NCBI GenBank assembly: GCA_002359185.1
Contig: DEML01000040.1
Location: forward strand, 87,427-103,992
DNA length: 16,566 bases
Source of the DNA: Planctomycetaceae bacterium UBA2671
GTDB taxonomy: Bacteria > Planctomycetota > Planctomycetia > Planctomycetales > Planctomycetaceae
Reading direction: 5' to 3'
Position numbers and translations under genes: made by a program. Under the pieces are notes generated by a model that was given only the letters and a program-made list of their open reading frames with translations, was not told the DNA's origin and did no database searches. Positions within the stretch are counted from its first letter, which is position 1; the number at the start of each line of letters is the position of its first letter. Shown here piece after piece: positions 1 to 7,102 of the stretch.

Positions 1-29
1 TTCTCTTCGAGAGCGCCCCCGCCACCCGT
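1..29. repeat. Partial dispersed repeat, same family as 10993-11021
   Basis: The first 29 bases match 10993-11021 at 28 of 29 positions. In the internal copy this stretch is one arm of an inverted doublet (10832-11020). Here only the distal part of an arm is inside the window, and the G-rich end of the arm would lie before base 1. It sits just downstream of the rsmH stop codon. Its position at the very edge suggests the sequence was cut at a repeat. Confidence 0.75.
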
Positions 30-96
30 GTCAAATTAATGACCTCAGGGAAAACTTGAGTCGAATTTCGAATTTTCGCGGAATATGACAGAAATT

Positions 97-1023
97 CTAT
101 TCGGCGCGAATACCGATTCTCAACTTGGCCGAGCGGCTGCGGGGGTTCATCTTGCATTCGAGGGGAGTCGCAGCCGTCGGTTTGCGGGAACTTTCCTGCC
201 AAGTCTCTCGATTGAGCAGCGCATTTTTGACCATCCGGTCTTCGAGCGAATGAAAACTGATGACCGCGAGCCGCCCGCCCGGCTTCAGGCATGTGGGGGC
301 GACTGTCGTCAGAAAACGTTGCAAGTGTTCGAGTTCCGCATTGGCCTGAATGCGTAAGGCCTGAAATGTTCGGGTCGCAGGATGCGAACTGCCGACCTTC
401 CTGCTATTTTCGCGATAAACCTCTTCGACGAGCTCTCCGAGTTGAGGAGCAGTATTAATAAGGGTCGATTTCCGGACAAAAGCGATCTTTTCCGCCAGTT
501 TCTGAGCGAGTGGCTCTTCCCCAAATTCAGTCAGCGTGGTTGTAATTTCTGCAATTGTCGCTTGATGCAACCACTCGGAAATCGGTTTTCCTTGCGATTC
601 ATCGAACCGCATATCCAGGTCTCCCTTGGTTTTGAATCCAAATCCCCGCTCAGCCGATTCGAGTTGATCCGAAGAGAGCCCTAAATCGACAAGGATTGCA
701 CCGACCTGCTCGATTCCCTCAGATGCCAATACATCCTGTAACTCCGCATAAGAGGAGTGAATCAGAATCACATCACTGGCAATCTCAATTCGGTCGGCTG
801 GTTCAAAACTTTCTCCCGAAAGCGTATTGGCGGCTCGAACAAGCATCTGCTGATCCCGATCCAGCCCAAGCAATCTTCCGCCGGGACGGATTTTCTCCAG
901 AATCTTCCGGCTATGCCCGGCTGCACCGACCGTTCCATCGACAATGATCTGACCGGGAGCCAGATGCATTTCCGAAATCGTCTCCCTTAAAAGTACGGGA
1001 CGATGTTTAGTTCGGTCTTGCAT
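97..1023 (-). CDS. rsmH: 16S rRNA (cytosine(1402)-N(4))-methyltransferase RsmH
   Basis: RsmH (MraW) is a cytosolic enzyme that uses S-adenosylmethionine to methylate N4 of C1402 in 16S rRNA, at the ribosomal P site. The 308-residue product opens with HRPVLLRETI, then the SAM-binding motif VDGTVGAAGHS (about 28-38) and LDRD (about 54-57). It also has the family blocks DLGLSSDQLESAERGFGF and LDMRFD, SSHPATRTFQALRIQAN, and the C-terminal PGGRLAVISFHSLEDR. The length fits the family, which is about 300-310 residues. The frame stays open upstream to 1128, but those 35 codons read through a palindromic repeat and lack family similarity. I therefore start at the ATG at 1021-1023, directly before QDRTKHRPVLL. 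In many bacteria rsmH leads the division and cell-wall cluster. Here whatever follows is outside the window, and a repeat lies directly downstream. Confidence 0.96.
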   Translation of the reverse strand: MQDRTKHRPVLLRETISEMHLAPGQIIVDGTVGAAGHSRKILEKIRPGGRLLGLDRDQQMLVRAANTLSGESFEPADRIEIASDVILIHSSYAELQDVLASEGIEQVGAILVDLGLSSDQLESAERGFGFKTKGDLDMRFDESQGKPISEWLHQATIAEITTTLTEFGEEPLAQKLAEKIAFVRKSTLINTAPQLGELVEEVYRENSRKVGSSHPATRTFQALRIQANAELEHLQRFLTTVAPTCLKPGGRLAVISFHSLEDRMVKNALLNRETWQESSRKPTAATPLECKMNPRSRSAKLRIGIRAE

Positions 1024-1043
1024 AATCAATCGATTCTCTGATT

Positions 1044-1115
1044 GTAGGGTCCGCTGTGCGGACCAGAGTACAGTTTTCCCATAATCCCAAGCATGGTCCG
1101 CACAGCGGACCCTAC
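1044..1115. repeat. REPIN-like inverted palindrome doublet, family 1, copy 1
   Basis: Two 22-base arms (1044-1065 and 1094-1115) are perfect reverse complements separated by 28 bases. Each arm is itself a small hairpin: GGTCCGC and GCGGACC around a 3-base loop. This doublet of palindromes in opposite orientation is the REPIN architecture known for REP elements mobilised by RAYT transposases. A second copy lies at 4733-4790. It occupies the region upstream of rsmH and could fold in transcripts from either side. The link to a RAYT is inference, since no RAYT gene is in the window. Confidence 0.85.
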
Positions 1116-1134
1116 GTTGTAATAACACGACTTA

Positions 1135-1157
1135 AGCGTTTTACAAAACTCCAGTTT
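1135..1157. repeat. Short dispersed repeat fragment related to 2397-2419
   Basis: This stretch (core AGCGTTTTACAAAACTCCAG) matches 2397-2419 (core AGCGTTTTGCAAAACTTCAG) with about three differences in 25 bases. The reverse complement of the same core is at 2115-2128. The three occurrences suggest a dispersed element whose ends carry this motif. Here only one end is visible. Confidence 0.5.
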
Positions 1158-1331
1158 AACCTGCCCGCGGTATGATATCTGATTCCTCAGTAGTCGAACA
1201 ACTTGGTCTCAAATAATGAGAATCTACGATTTGAATTCGTTCGCCGACTGGCAAGATTCAATCCAATCACGCACAATAATCTGTTGATGCAACTGTCGAC
1301 ATCTTTCCACCAATTACGAGGACTCAATTCC

Positions 1332-2087
1332 ATGCGACGATTACTCACTTTCGCTCTATTCTTGCTTTTCGCAGGCCCAGCTAATGCGGGCGAAACTAAT
1401 TCACTCACAGATCAGGAACAGAAGAAGGGATTTGAATTGCTCTTTAATGGAGAAGATCTGACAGGCTGGCACCATTCCGGGAACTGGAAAGTGGAGGACG
1501 GCGTGATTGCCCGCGAAGGGAAAGGTGGAAACCTGGTTTACGAAAAAGATAAACTCCCCGATGATTTTGAATTGAAGTTTGAATGGAAAGTGGGAGTCGG
1601 GAGCAACTCGGGTGTCTATTACCGTCCGACCCAGTATGAATATCAAATTCTCGACAACAGCGTGCATGCTGACGGTAAGAATCCTCGCACGAGTGCAGCC
1701 TCGCTCTACTTCTGCATGGCTCCTGCCAGGGACAACACGAAACCAGTCGGCGAATGGAATCAGGCTCGAATTGTCTGCAAGGGAACGGTCATTCAACACT
1801 GGTTGAATGGCGAAAAGGTGATCGATTTTGACTACACCGACCCCAAATGGAAATTCAATGTCGATCTGCTCAAACGTCGCGGAGGCGACCTGACCGCCCG
1901 CGGAGCCAAACTCTCCCTGCAGGATCATGGCGATCCGGTCTGGTATCGCAATATTAAACTTCGTGAGATTCCCGAAGAGGAGACTGTCAAAGCTGGCGAT
2001 TTTAAGCCTGCAGAAATTCCTGAAGATGTTCTGGAAAATGAACGTAAGAAAATTGAGGGAATCGAATCGAGACGTAAGAAGCCCTAA
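1332..2087 (+). CDS. Secreted DUF1080 (3-keto-disaccharide hydrolase-like) protein
   Basis: Residues 1-19 form a typical signal peptide (MRRLLTFALFLLFAGPANA, with an A-N-A cleavage site). A DUF1080 domain, a concanavalin-like beta-sandwich, fills most of the remaining 251 residues. Recognisable blocks are ELLFNGEDLTGW (35-46), the W-V-DGVI motif (52-59), DFELKFEWKVGVGSNSGVYYR (78-98) and GEWNQARIVCKGTVIQHWLNG (140-160). A lysine/glutamate-rich tail follows. DUF1080 proteins are very numerous in planctomycetes. Some members act on glycosides (3-keto-glycoside hydrolase or lyase), but the substrate cannot be told from sequence here. The reading frame is open from 1203, but the ATG at 1332 gives a clean signal peptide and has a GAGG about 10 bases upstream. 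It probably acts in the periplasm and appears monocistronic. Confidence 0.9.
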   Translation: MRRLLTFALFLLFAGPANAGETNSLTDQEQKKGFELLFNGEDLTGWHHSGNWKVEDGVIAREGKGGNLVYEKDKLPDDFELKFEWKVGVGSNSGVYYRPTQYEYQILDNSVHADGKNPRTSAASLYFCMAPARDNTKPVGEWNQARIVCKGTVIQHWLNGEKVIDFDYTDPKWKFNVDLLKRRGGDLTARGAKLSLQDHGDPVWYRNIKLREIPEEETVKAGDFKPAEIPEDVLENERKKIEGIESRRKKP

Positions 2088-2114
2088 GATCTCGATTGGA
2101 TTTAAATCTTATTA

Positions 2115-2416
2115 CTGAAGTTTTGCAATTTCCGATAATTCATAACCCGACGCGTCAGCGAGGGGCTCGTGTGGAATTGTTAACCTGCTGGATTTGGTCT
2201 TTGACAACCCGATTCAACGAATCGATAAACAACCAGCTTTTATGCTTCACACATAAGTTTTTCACGTGAAATAACAGTAGCCAACTGGTTTTAGAGTTTA
2301 ACCGAATTACTGATCGAAAGCCGTCCCCTCGCTGAAGCGTCGGGTTAAGATGCTCTCGATAATTTATACGCTGACTTCTGATTCGTTTTGAATTCTAGCG
2401 TTTTGCAAAACTTCAG
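2115..2416. repeat. Nested inverted repeats bounding about 300 bp of noncoding DNA
   Basis: Two inverted repeats are nested. The outer pair is a perfect 14-base match (2115-2128 with 2403-2416, CTGAAGTTTTGCAA). The inner pair matches at 22 of 23 positions (2143-2165 with 2325-2347, core CCCGACGCGTCAGCGAGG). The 159 bp between the inner arms have no credible ORF but hold small palindromes such as TTCACGTGAA and GATTCAACGAATC. The outer arm motif recurs near 1135. This is best read as a dispersed, foldable, non-autonomous element between the DUF1080 gene and the next gene's terminator. Confidence 0.75.
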
Positions 2417-2424
2417 TTGTAATA

Positions 2425-2456
2425 AAAAACGCTCCGTAGATTTACGGAGCGTTTTT
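2425..2456. terminator. Strong bidirectional intrinsic terminator
   Basis: A perfect 14-bp stem (2425-2438 with 2443-2456; GC-rich core CGCTCCGTA) closes a 4-base loop. It is flanked by an A-run on the left and a T-run on the right, so it can terminate in both directions. It lies 22 bp past the stop codon of the minus-strand Cys-pair membrane protein gene. It may also catch read-through from the plus-strand DUF1080 gene, whose stop is about 340 bp away. Confidence 0.9.
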
Positions 2457-2478
2457 AAGAGATGACTATTGGGATCGA

Positions 2479-3042
2479 CTATGTTGCAGCAGGAGTTTCG
2501 ACAGAAACATCTTCAACAGGAGATTTTGTTTCTTCGGATTCGGTTTCGGGAGTCGCTTCTTCAGCAGGAGCCTCTTTATTTTCTGAATCTTCTTCGAGAA
2601 CGACTAATTCGGCTGCAGGCGTTTCTGAGTTTGCTTCCTCATCGACACCTTCCAGAAGAGCGGCTGCCAACGCTTTGTTTTGCATTTCGGCACAACAGGC
2701 GGCATTCTCGGCGAGTTTGGCTTCATGGCAGCACATTCCAGGTTCGCCAGCCTCTGTCAGTTCCTTTGCATGCGAGCAGCAGGAACCGCCGGCAGTGCAG
2801 CCAGGGAAATTCTCTTTGGTCTGCATTCCCAGAGCGGCTTTGAATTCATTCTGATTGGCGAATCCCCATCCGCCAGCTACCAGAAGCAGGGCGACTGCCA
2901 GCATTAACTTGGCAAACTGATTTTTAGATTGCTTTCCCTGGCTTTCACTGAGAGATTCTCCGGAAACAACTTCTCCCGGCACCATGTTGGGAGCATCTTC
3001 AAATCCAGTATCCTGCGAGTTCAAATCCTGATTATCCGACAT
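2479..3042 (-). CDS. Single-pass membrane protein with three Cys-Cys pairs
   Basis: This 187-residue protein is not a family I can name. It has a polar acidic N-terminus (1-43), one transmembrane helix (about 44-62, LMLAVALLLVAGGWGFA), a cysteine-rich segment (82-117) and a long Glu/Pro/Ala-rich acidic tail (about 132-187). The cysteines are C82, C88-C89, C104-C105 and C116-C117. CCSHAK and CCHEAK look like repeated units with histidines beside the cysteine pairs. This suggests metal binding or redox activity outside the membrane, but that is inference. I start at the ATG at 3042 because GGAGG lies 5 bases upstream; the ATG four codons earlier would overlap that site. A strong terminator follows the stop, so it is probably a single-gene transcript. 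Confidence 0.8.
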   Translation of the reverse strand: MSDNQDLNSQDTGFEDAPNMVPGEVVSGESLSESQGKQSKNQFAKLMLAVALLLVAGGWGFANQNEFKAALGMQTKENFPGCTAGGSCCSHAKELTEAGEPGMCCHEAKLAENAACCAEMQNKALAAALLEGVDEEANSETPAAELVVLEEDSENKEAPAEEATPETESEETKSPVEDVSVETPAAT

Positions 3043-3358
3043 TTTAACCTCCAATTTGTGAGTGCATGACTTTCGTCTGCATTGATTGACATTGGGACAT
3101 TTTATCCCTGTTGATGATTATGTCACTGTGAATTATAGCTGTTCGTGAAGTATTTCACAAAATGATGAGATTTTAAAACGAGTGCATCTTCCATCCTGAT
3201 AATTTAGGTTGACGATGTTATAAAGCACGGCAACGGAGTGCGTTACAGTTATTTGTGGTCTAAATCCAAGCCCTGAAAGGGCATTTAATCCCACTATTCA
3301 TTTAACACCTGTAACGGTTTGCGGTTTCTGATTTCGACAAACGAAATTTACAGAGTTC
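3043..3358. other. Intergenic region with small inverted repeats
   Basis: This 316-bp gap lies downstream of the DUF2459 gene and upstream of the Cys-pair protein gene (both minus strand). An 8-base inverted repeat (CGTTACAG at 3241-3248, CTGTAACG at 3309-3316) surrounds a small hairpin GCCCT-GAA-AGGGC (3270-3282). A hairpin at 3331-3347 (ATTTCG/CGAAAT) could be a weak terminator for the DUF2459 gene. The promoter of the Cys-pair gene should lie at about 3050-3150, but I see no convincing consensus. Confidence 0.45.
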
Positions 3359-4087
3359 CTATTCAGTTGCAGGCAGATACAGGAATACAGACTTAGGCAA
3401 AGGGGTTAATCGAGGGGTTTTAATTCCGGATTCCCGCATGACCCAGCCGACCCAGGAGTTGCAGGTGTTCAGGCAATGATAATTGCCATGAGCCTCGAAA
3501 AATGTGTCGTATCTCCCATAACTGGAGCCTGATATGTGAACATGGCTCTCTTTTTCCTGCAGGAAGCAGGCTTGAATCGTTTCGACCATTTTCTGGTATT
3601 GGGCCTCTGAAATCCTCACCGCTCGAACATTTTCTCCCACCTGTGGTTGATTTTGCATGACCACATGCAGGCAACAGGGAGAGGGGGTGAACAAGGCTCG
3701 AAATGCGGTTGATACTTTCAAATCCGCCCAGGTTGGGGTCTCGACATAAAAGCCTTTGTCTCCCCATCCCACTGCGACATGAGTGGCCCAGTCGGTATTT
3801 TGTGGAAACGAAGAAGCAACCATGGTGTCGCGCCAGTCAATGATGTGCGTCTTAATCGGCATGACAACATCTGCATGAACTCCGTTGGAAGTGATGAAAA
3901 TTTCGATGCCCTCGGAGGATTCTTCAAAGTCGGAATTGGCGGGCAGCAGGCCAATCAGAATGATCAGTAAATAAGTACCGATCATTGCCAGAAAAAGCAG
4001 TAGACTTCGAATCAACCAGCGGATAATCCGCCGCTGTTTTTTTGGAGGCTGCTTTTCGGGGATGGATTGAGATTCAGGGATTTCCAT
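3359..4087 (-). CDS. DUF2459 / TIGR02117 family membrane-anchored protein
   Basis: The protein (about 242 residues) has a basic N-terminus, one transmembrane helix (about 28-49) and an extracytoplasmic domain. That domain matches the DUF2459 (TIGR02117, 'urease-region') family: NGVHADVVMP, HVAVGWGDKGFYVETPTW, Y-G-YDTFFEAHGNYHCLNTCNSWV and a closing G-I-TP segment. The invariant His in GVHAD and Cys in NTCNSW resemble a thiol-hydrolase pair as in NlpC/P60-like enzymes. That is inference; the family has no firmly assigned function that I know of. The ATG at 4085-4087 is used. A TTG one codon upstream is possible, and neither has a strong Shine-Dalgarno. It follows the DUF1990 gene by 29 bp, so the two are probably co-transcribed. 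Confidence 0.85.
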   Translation of the reverse strand: MEIPESQSIPEKQPPKKQRRIIRWLIRSLLLFLAMIGTYLLIILIGLLPANSDFEESSEGIEIFITSNGVHADVVMPIKTHIIDWRDTMVASSFPQNTDWATHVAVGWGDKGFYVETPTWADLKVSTAFRALFTPSPCCLHVVMQNQPQVGENVRAVRISEAQYQKMVETIQACFLQEKESHVHISGSSYGRYDTFFEAHGNYHCLNTCNSWVGWVMRESGIKTPRLTPLPKSVFLYLPATE

Positions 4088-4116
4088 CAATGATTTATTT
4101 CATTTAAAGCAAGTGA

Positions 4117-4707
4117 TCATTCCGAATTGTTATTGGCAACCTGCAGCATACGGGCTGCTGAATCTCTGGCAAATCGTTTTTGGTTTTTTCGGGCAAATGG
4201 ATAGCCGATCCAAGTTAGAAAGTGGCCGGGTTTTGAGAAAGCGAGGATTTCATAAGTGACAAGATTTGTTTGTTGATTCCAGGCGATCAGGAATTGTTCT
4301 TCGCCACATTCGAGATGGCCGGGCAAGGTGCCGTAGGCGAAGCCGAATCTTGTGACGGTTTCCTGTTCATCGATACAATAAACAATCCGACACGAATTCA
4401 GCCACCAGCATCCGAACGATTTCGCCAGGATCGCCACGACTTCACCCGTTTGAATGGAAACATCGCGCGGCCACGATTCAACCCAGCCGAGTTGAAACTG
4501 CTCCCACTGTTCGAGTGCACGCTTTGCTTTTTCAAAAACTGCCTGTCCGGTGCCTAACTCAATTTGAGTTCGGTCGACCACATATCCCCGCGGCAAGTCT
4601 CCCGCAGTTGCTCCGACTCCCGGGTAGGTGTATTCCAGTTCTTTTTGCCCGTTCAGGAAATGGGAAAGATAATCAGCAGAAGGTTTCAGGAAAGTCATAA
4701 CCGCCAT
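4117..4707 (-). CDS. DUF1990 domain protein
   Basis: The 196-residue product matches the DUF1990 family over nearly its full length. Family-like blocks are YTYPGVGATAGDLPRGY, the IELGTGQAVFEKAKRALEQW helix with F-LGW, GFAYGTLPGHLECGEEQF and the C-terminal R-FARDSAARM. No signal peptide or membrane segment is seen, so it should be cytosolic. Function is unknown for the family. The ATG at 4705-4707 has AAGGGG seven bases upstream, which supports this start over the second Met three codons later. It is the first gene of a likely two-gene unit with the DUF2459 gene. A REPIN-like element lies 25 bp upstream of its start, in or near its promoter region. Confidence 0.85.
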   Translation of the reverse strand: MAVMTFLKPSADYLSHFLNGQKELEYTYPGVGATAGDLPRGYVVDRTQIELGTGQAVFEKAKRALEQWEQFQLGWVESWPRDVSIQTGEVVAILAKSFGCWWLNSCRIVYCIDEQETVTRFGFAYGTLPGHLECGEEQFLIAWNQQTNLVTYEILAFSKPGHFLTWIGYPFARKNQKRFARDSAARMLQVANNNSE

Positions 4708-4732
4708 GCCAATCCCCTTAAGTCATACTGTA

Positions 4733-4790
4733 GTAGAGTCCGCTATGCGGACCATGAGAACCGTTTTCCGGTCCGCACAGCGGACCCTAC
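4733..4790. repeat. REPIN-like inverted palindrome doublet, family 1, copy 2
   Basis: The arms 4733-4754 and 4770-4790 are near-perfect reverse complements (two mismatches). They are almost identical to the arms of the element at 1044-1115. The spacer is shorter (15 versus 28 bases), but both spacers share GTTTTCC. Each arm again folds alone as GGTCCGC/GCGGACC. The element is directly upstream of the DUF1990 gene. Confidence 0.85.
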
Positions 4791-4891
4791 TGCTGGAATT
4801 GAAAACTAAAGCTCATTTGAGTGGTTGAAGTCGTTAGAAGATTTCTCGCGTGACTCACTCGCTTGCGCTTCGTGCTTGTATTTGTCGATTA

Positions 4892-5884
4892 CTACAAGGA
4901 AACCCAGGAATACTTTTCTGCGCTGGCGAAGATGGCTTCGATGGTTTTCATGTTGGCGATTGCATCGCAAAGTGGTGTTGGTACTGGGGTGTTCTTCAGA
5001 ATTGCATTTGCAAACAGTTCACCCTGAATTGTGTATTGACTGCAGACAGGGAATTCGAGTGTCTCGGTTCTGGAAGCCGTTTGGAGCCAGGCTTTGCAGG
5101 GGCGGTCGATCGGGGCATTGAAGGGGATTTCGATTTCGAAGCGACCTTCTGTTCCGAAAATGTTGACTCGCTGATAGGGGACCATTTGTGTCGAGCAGGT
5201 GAATGTTGAAGTTCCGGTCGGGAATTCCATAACGACAGAGGCGAGTCGGTCAATTTTATATTCGGGATCGATGTCGATACTGCCCAGGACTCGATTTGGC
5301 TCTGTTCCGTAAATAAATCGGGAGAGAGAAATCGGGTAACAGCCGATGTCCATCAAAGAGCCGCCGCCGAGATCTTTCTGGTTCCGAATATTGCCGCCGT
5401 CACGATTGAAATAAGAAAATGTGCAATCAATCGTACAGAGTTGACCGAGCGTTGATGAATCGACAATCTCTTTCGCTTTCTGCCATTGCGGATGATGGCG
5501 ATACATGAACGCTTCCATCACCTTCAGATCGGGATGTTGAGCGGCTTCATCGACGAGTCGTTGAGCATCGGCTGCCGTCAACCCGAGTGGTTTTTCACAC
5601 AGGACATGCTTCCCGGCTTTCAGAGCCGCGATTGACCAGTCGACATGCATGTGGTTGGGCAGGGGATTATAAATCGCATCAATTTCAGGGTCGGCTAACA
5701 ATTCTTCGTAGGAGCCGTAGGCTTTGGCGATGCCCAGTTCATCTGCAGTTGACTGAGCGTTCTTCTGGTTTCGAGAACTGATCGCGACAATCTCACAATT
5801 CGCAGCTTTCTGCATTGCGGGGATGACTTGTTTCGTTCCGATTTTTGCAGTGCTGAGAATTCCCCAGCGGACATTGTCTGGCAT
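4892..5884 (-). CDS. Gfo/Idh/MocA family NAD(P)-dependent oxidoreductase
   Basis: The 330-residue product has the N-terminal Rossmann motif WGILSTAKIG (7-16). The family signature HVLCEKPLG follows at 93-101, with the catalytic-site lysine K98. The C-terminal alpha/beta domain carries LGGGSLMDIGCYPIS (172-186). GGGSLMDIGCYP resembles the D-xylose dehydrogenase / dihydrodiol dehydrogenase branch, so a sugar or diol substrate is plausible but cannot be fixed. It should be cytosolic, with no signal peptide or Tat motif, unlike many planctomycete relatives. It is the last gene of a minus-strand run, 44 bp after ruvA, and co-transcription is likely. The start has no strong Shine-Dalgarno, but the Rossmann motif begins at residue 7, so little freedom remains. 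Confidence 0.93.
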   Translation of the reverse strand: MPDNVRWGILSTAKIGTKQVIPAMQKAANCEIVAISSRNQKNAQSTADELGIAKAYGSYEELLADPEIDAIYNPLPNHMHVDWSIAALKAGKHVLCEKPLGLTAADAQRLVDEAAQHPDLKVMEAFMYRHHPQWQKAKEIVDSSTLGQLCTIDCTFSYFNRDGGNIRNQKDLGGGSLMDIGCYPISLSRFIYGTEPNRVLGSIDIDPEYKIDRLASVVMEFPTGTSTFTCSTQMVPYQRVNIFGTEGRFEIEIPFNAPIDRPCKAWLQTASRTETLEFPVCSQYTIQGELFANAILKNTPVPTPLCDAIANMKTIEAIFASAEKYSWVSL

Positions 5885-5928
5885 GATGATGGCTCTAAGT
5901 TTAATTTGGCAAGATTTGCCTGAAAGGA

Positions 5929-6555
5929 TTATTTATATTCCTGTTGATAGATCGCGCTCAAAACATCTTCAACAGATTTGTACTTCTTCCCGGAGGATTC
6001 CACGCTGTCGATTTTGTTGCGGGCGTCATCGTGAGTATGACCTAAAGCGATCAAGGCTTCAAAGGTTTCGGACATCATATCGCGATAAGGAGCGTCGGCT
6101 GCGTCGGATGTTCGGTCGACCATCAGTGCAAAGCGGGTCATTTTTCGTCGCAGCTTGGCGACAATTCGCTCGGCAACTGCTGGTCCAATACCCGGCAACG
6201 TGCTGAGGGTTTTTGTATCCTGCTGCTCAATTGCGTAGGCAACTTCGCGGACAGGCCGAACAATTGCAGCGAGTGCTTTTTTGATGCCCAGCCCATCAAC
6301 GGAACAGATCAGTTCAAAAAATGTCCGCTCGGCTTCGGTCATGAAACCGATGACACGCGGCGTCATCCGGCCTCCCTTTTGGGGATTGCCATCCAGATAA
6401 GCCATCGTGAGCAGTTCCACTTCCTGACCGATTTTCCCCTGCAGTTGACGCCGAACAAAATCGGGGATGTAAACTTCCAGTAGAAACGGCCCGGCTTGAA
6501 TGTAGGCGGATGTTCCTTCAAGTGACTTGAGCGGGCCTCGTATTGATGCGATCAA
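5929..6555 (-). CDS. ruvA: Holliday junction branch migration protein RuvA
   Basis: RuvA binds four-way DNA junctions as a tetramer and loads the RuvB motor. The 208-residue product shows the OB-fold domain (1-70, starting MIASIRGPL). Two helix-hairpin-helix motifs follow (about 82-98, ICSVDGLGIKKALAAI, and 117-135, LSTLPGIGPAVAERIVAKL). The C-terminal RuvB-binding domain is at about 158-208. The segment DGNPQKGGRMTPRVIGF (55-71) is several residues longer than the matching loop in Escherichia coli RuvA. The start codon is TTG at 6553-6555. It is supported by GGGAG seven bases upstream and by the conserved family N-terminus. It lies 43 bp after ruvC. No ruvB follows; the next gene is an oxidoreductase. 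Confidence 0.96.
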   Translation of the reverse strand: MIASIRGPLKSLEGTSAYIQAGPFLLEVYIPDFVRRQLQGKIGQEVELLTMAYLDGNPQKGGRMTPRVIGFMTEAERTFFELICSVDGLGIKKALAAIVRPVREVAYAIEQQDTKTLSTLPGIGPAVAERIVAKLRRKMTRFALMVDRTSDAADAPYRDMMSETFEALIALGHTHDDARNKIDSVESSGKKYKSVEDVLSAIYQQEYK

Positions 6556-6598
6556 AAATAAACTCCCGAGTGATTCTCTATTCGTGGATCAATAATAG

Positions 6599-7093
6599 TT
6601 ACGCGGCGTGCTGGTCGAGAAACGAGGTGTGCAGATGACACAACGCAATGGCCAAGGCATCTGCGACATCGTGAGGGCGAGGGACTTCTGAGAGTCCGAG
6701 TTCGGTTTTTACGACGTGCTGCATCTGCTCTTTGGATGCCCGGCCATGTCCCGTCAGTAATTTTTTGATTTGTGTGGGTTTGTAGTGATAGATTTTCAAG
6801 CCGGACTCAAACGCATTGGCGAGCACTGCTCCACGAACATGAGCCAGGAGGATGGCGCTTTTGGGATTCTTGCCGAGGGAAAATACCTGCTCAATTGCCA
6901 GAGCGGTCGGCTTCCATTGGTCGATGACTTCGCGGATCTCGCAGGCGATTTCACAAATCCGTTCTGCCAGAGGTTGGGACGTATTTGTGGCGACAACTCC
7001 CCCTTCGTCCAGAATGACGCGGTTCTGCTCCCGATGAATCACACCATAACCGGTGCGGTTTAAGCCGGGATCAATCCCAAGAATCCGTTCCAC
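6599..7093 (-). CDS. ruvC: Crossover junction endodeoxyribonuclease RuvC
   Basis: RuvC is the dimeric resolvase that cuts Holliday junctions. The 164-residue product has the RNase H-like fold, with acidic catalytic residues in expected contexts: D8 (ILGIDPGLNRTG), E68 (LAIEQVF), and D142 and D145 (PHDVADALAIA). KNPKSAILLAHVRGA and YKPTQIKK are further family blocks, and the length is normal. Translation starts at GTG (7091-7093) with AAGGAA six bases upstream. This Shine-Dalgarno overlaps the ispF stop codon, which indicates translational coupling with ispF. Confidence 0.97.
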   Translation of the reverse strand: MERILGIDPGLNRTGYGVIHREQNRVILDEGGVVATNTSQPLAERICEIACEIREVIDQWKPTALAIEQVFSLGKNPKSAILLAHVRGAVLANAFESGLKIYHYKPTQIKKLLTGHGRASKEQMQHVVKTELGLSEVPRPHDVADALAIALCHLHTSFLDQHAA

Positions 7094-7102
7094 TGTTGTT
7101 CC

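Larger units (their letters stand above)
1024..1331. other. Intergenic region between divergent rsmH and DUF1080 gene
   Basis: This 308-bp gap must hold the promoters of both divergent genes, but I see no clear -35/-10 pair. It contains the REPIN-like doublet at 1044-1115. It also holds a short stretch at 1135-1157 that closely resembles 2397-2419, so it is a second dispersed-repeat fragment. From about 1160 to 1331 I recognise nothing else except the weak GAGG Shine-Dalgarno upstream of the DUF1080 start. Confidence 0.6.

Noticed and set aside
1024..1128. N-terminal extension of rsmH up to 1128
   Set aside because: The extra 35 codons read through the REPIN-like palindrome, have no family similarity, and the ATG at 1023 gives the normal RsmH N-terminus.
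1203..1331. 43-codon extension of the DUF1080 protein
   Set aside because: It would bury a clear signal peptide inside the protein; the ATG at 1332 places the signal peptide at the N-terminus.
2462..2907. Plus-strand frames opposite the Cys-pair protein
   Set aside because: The Ser-rich translation is the antisense of the Glu/Ala-rich tail; the minus-strand frame has a ribosome binding site, a membrane helix and a terminator.
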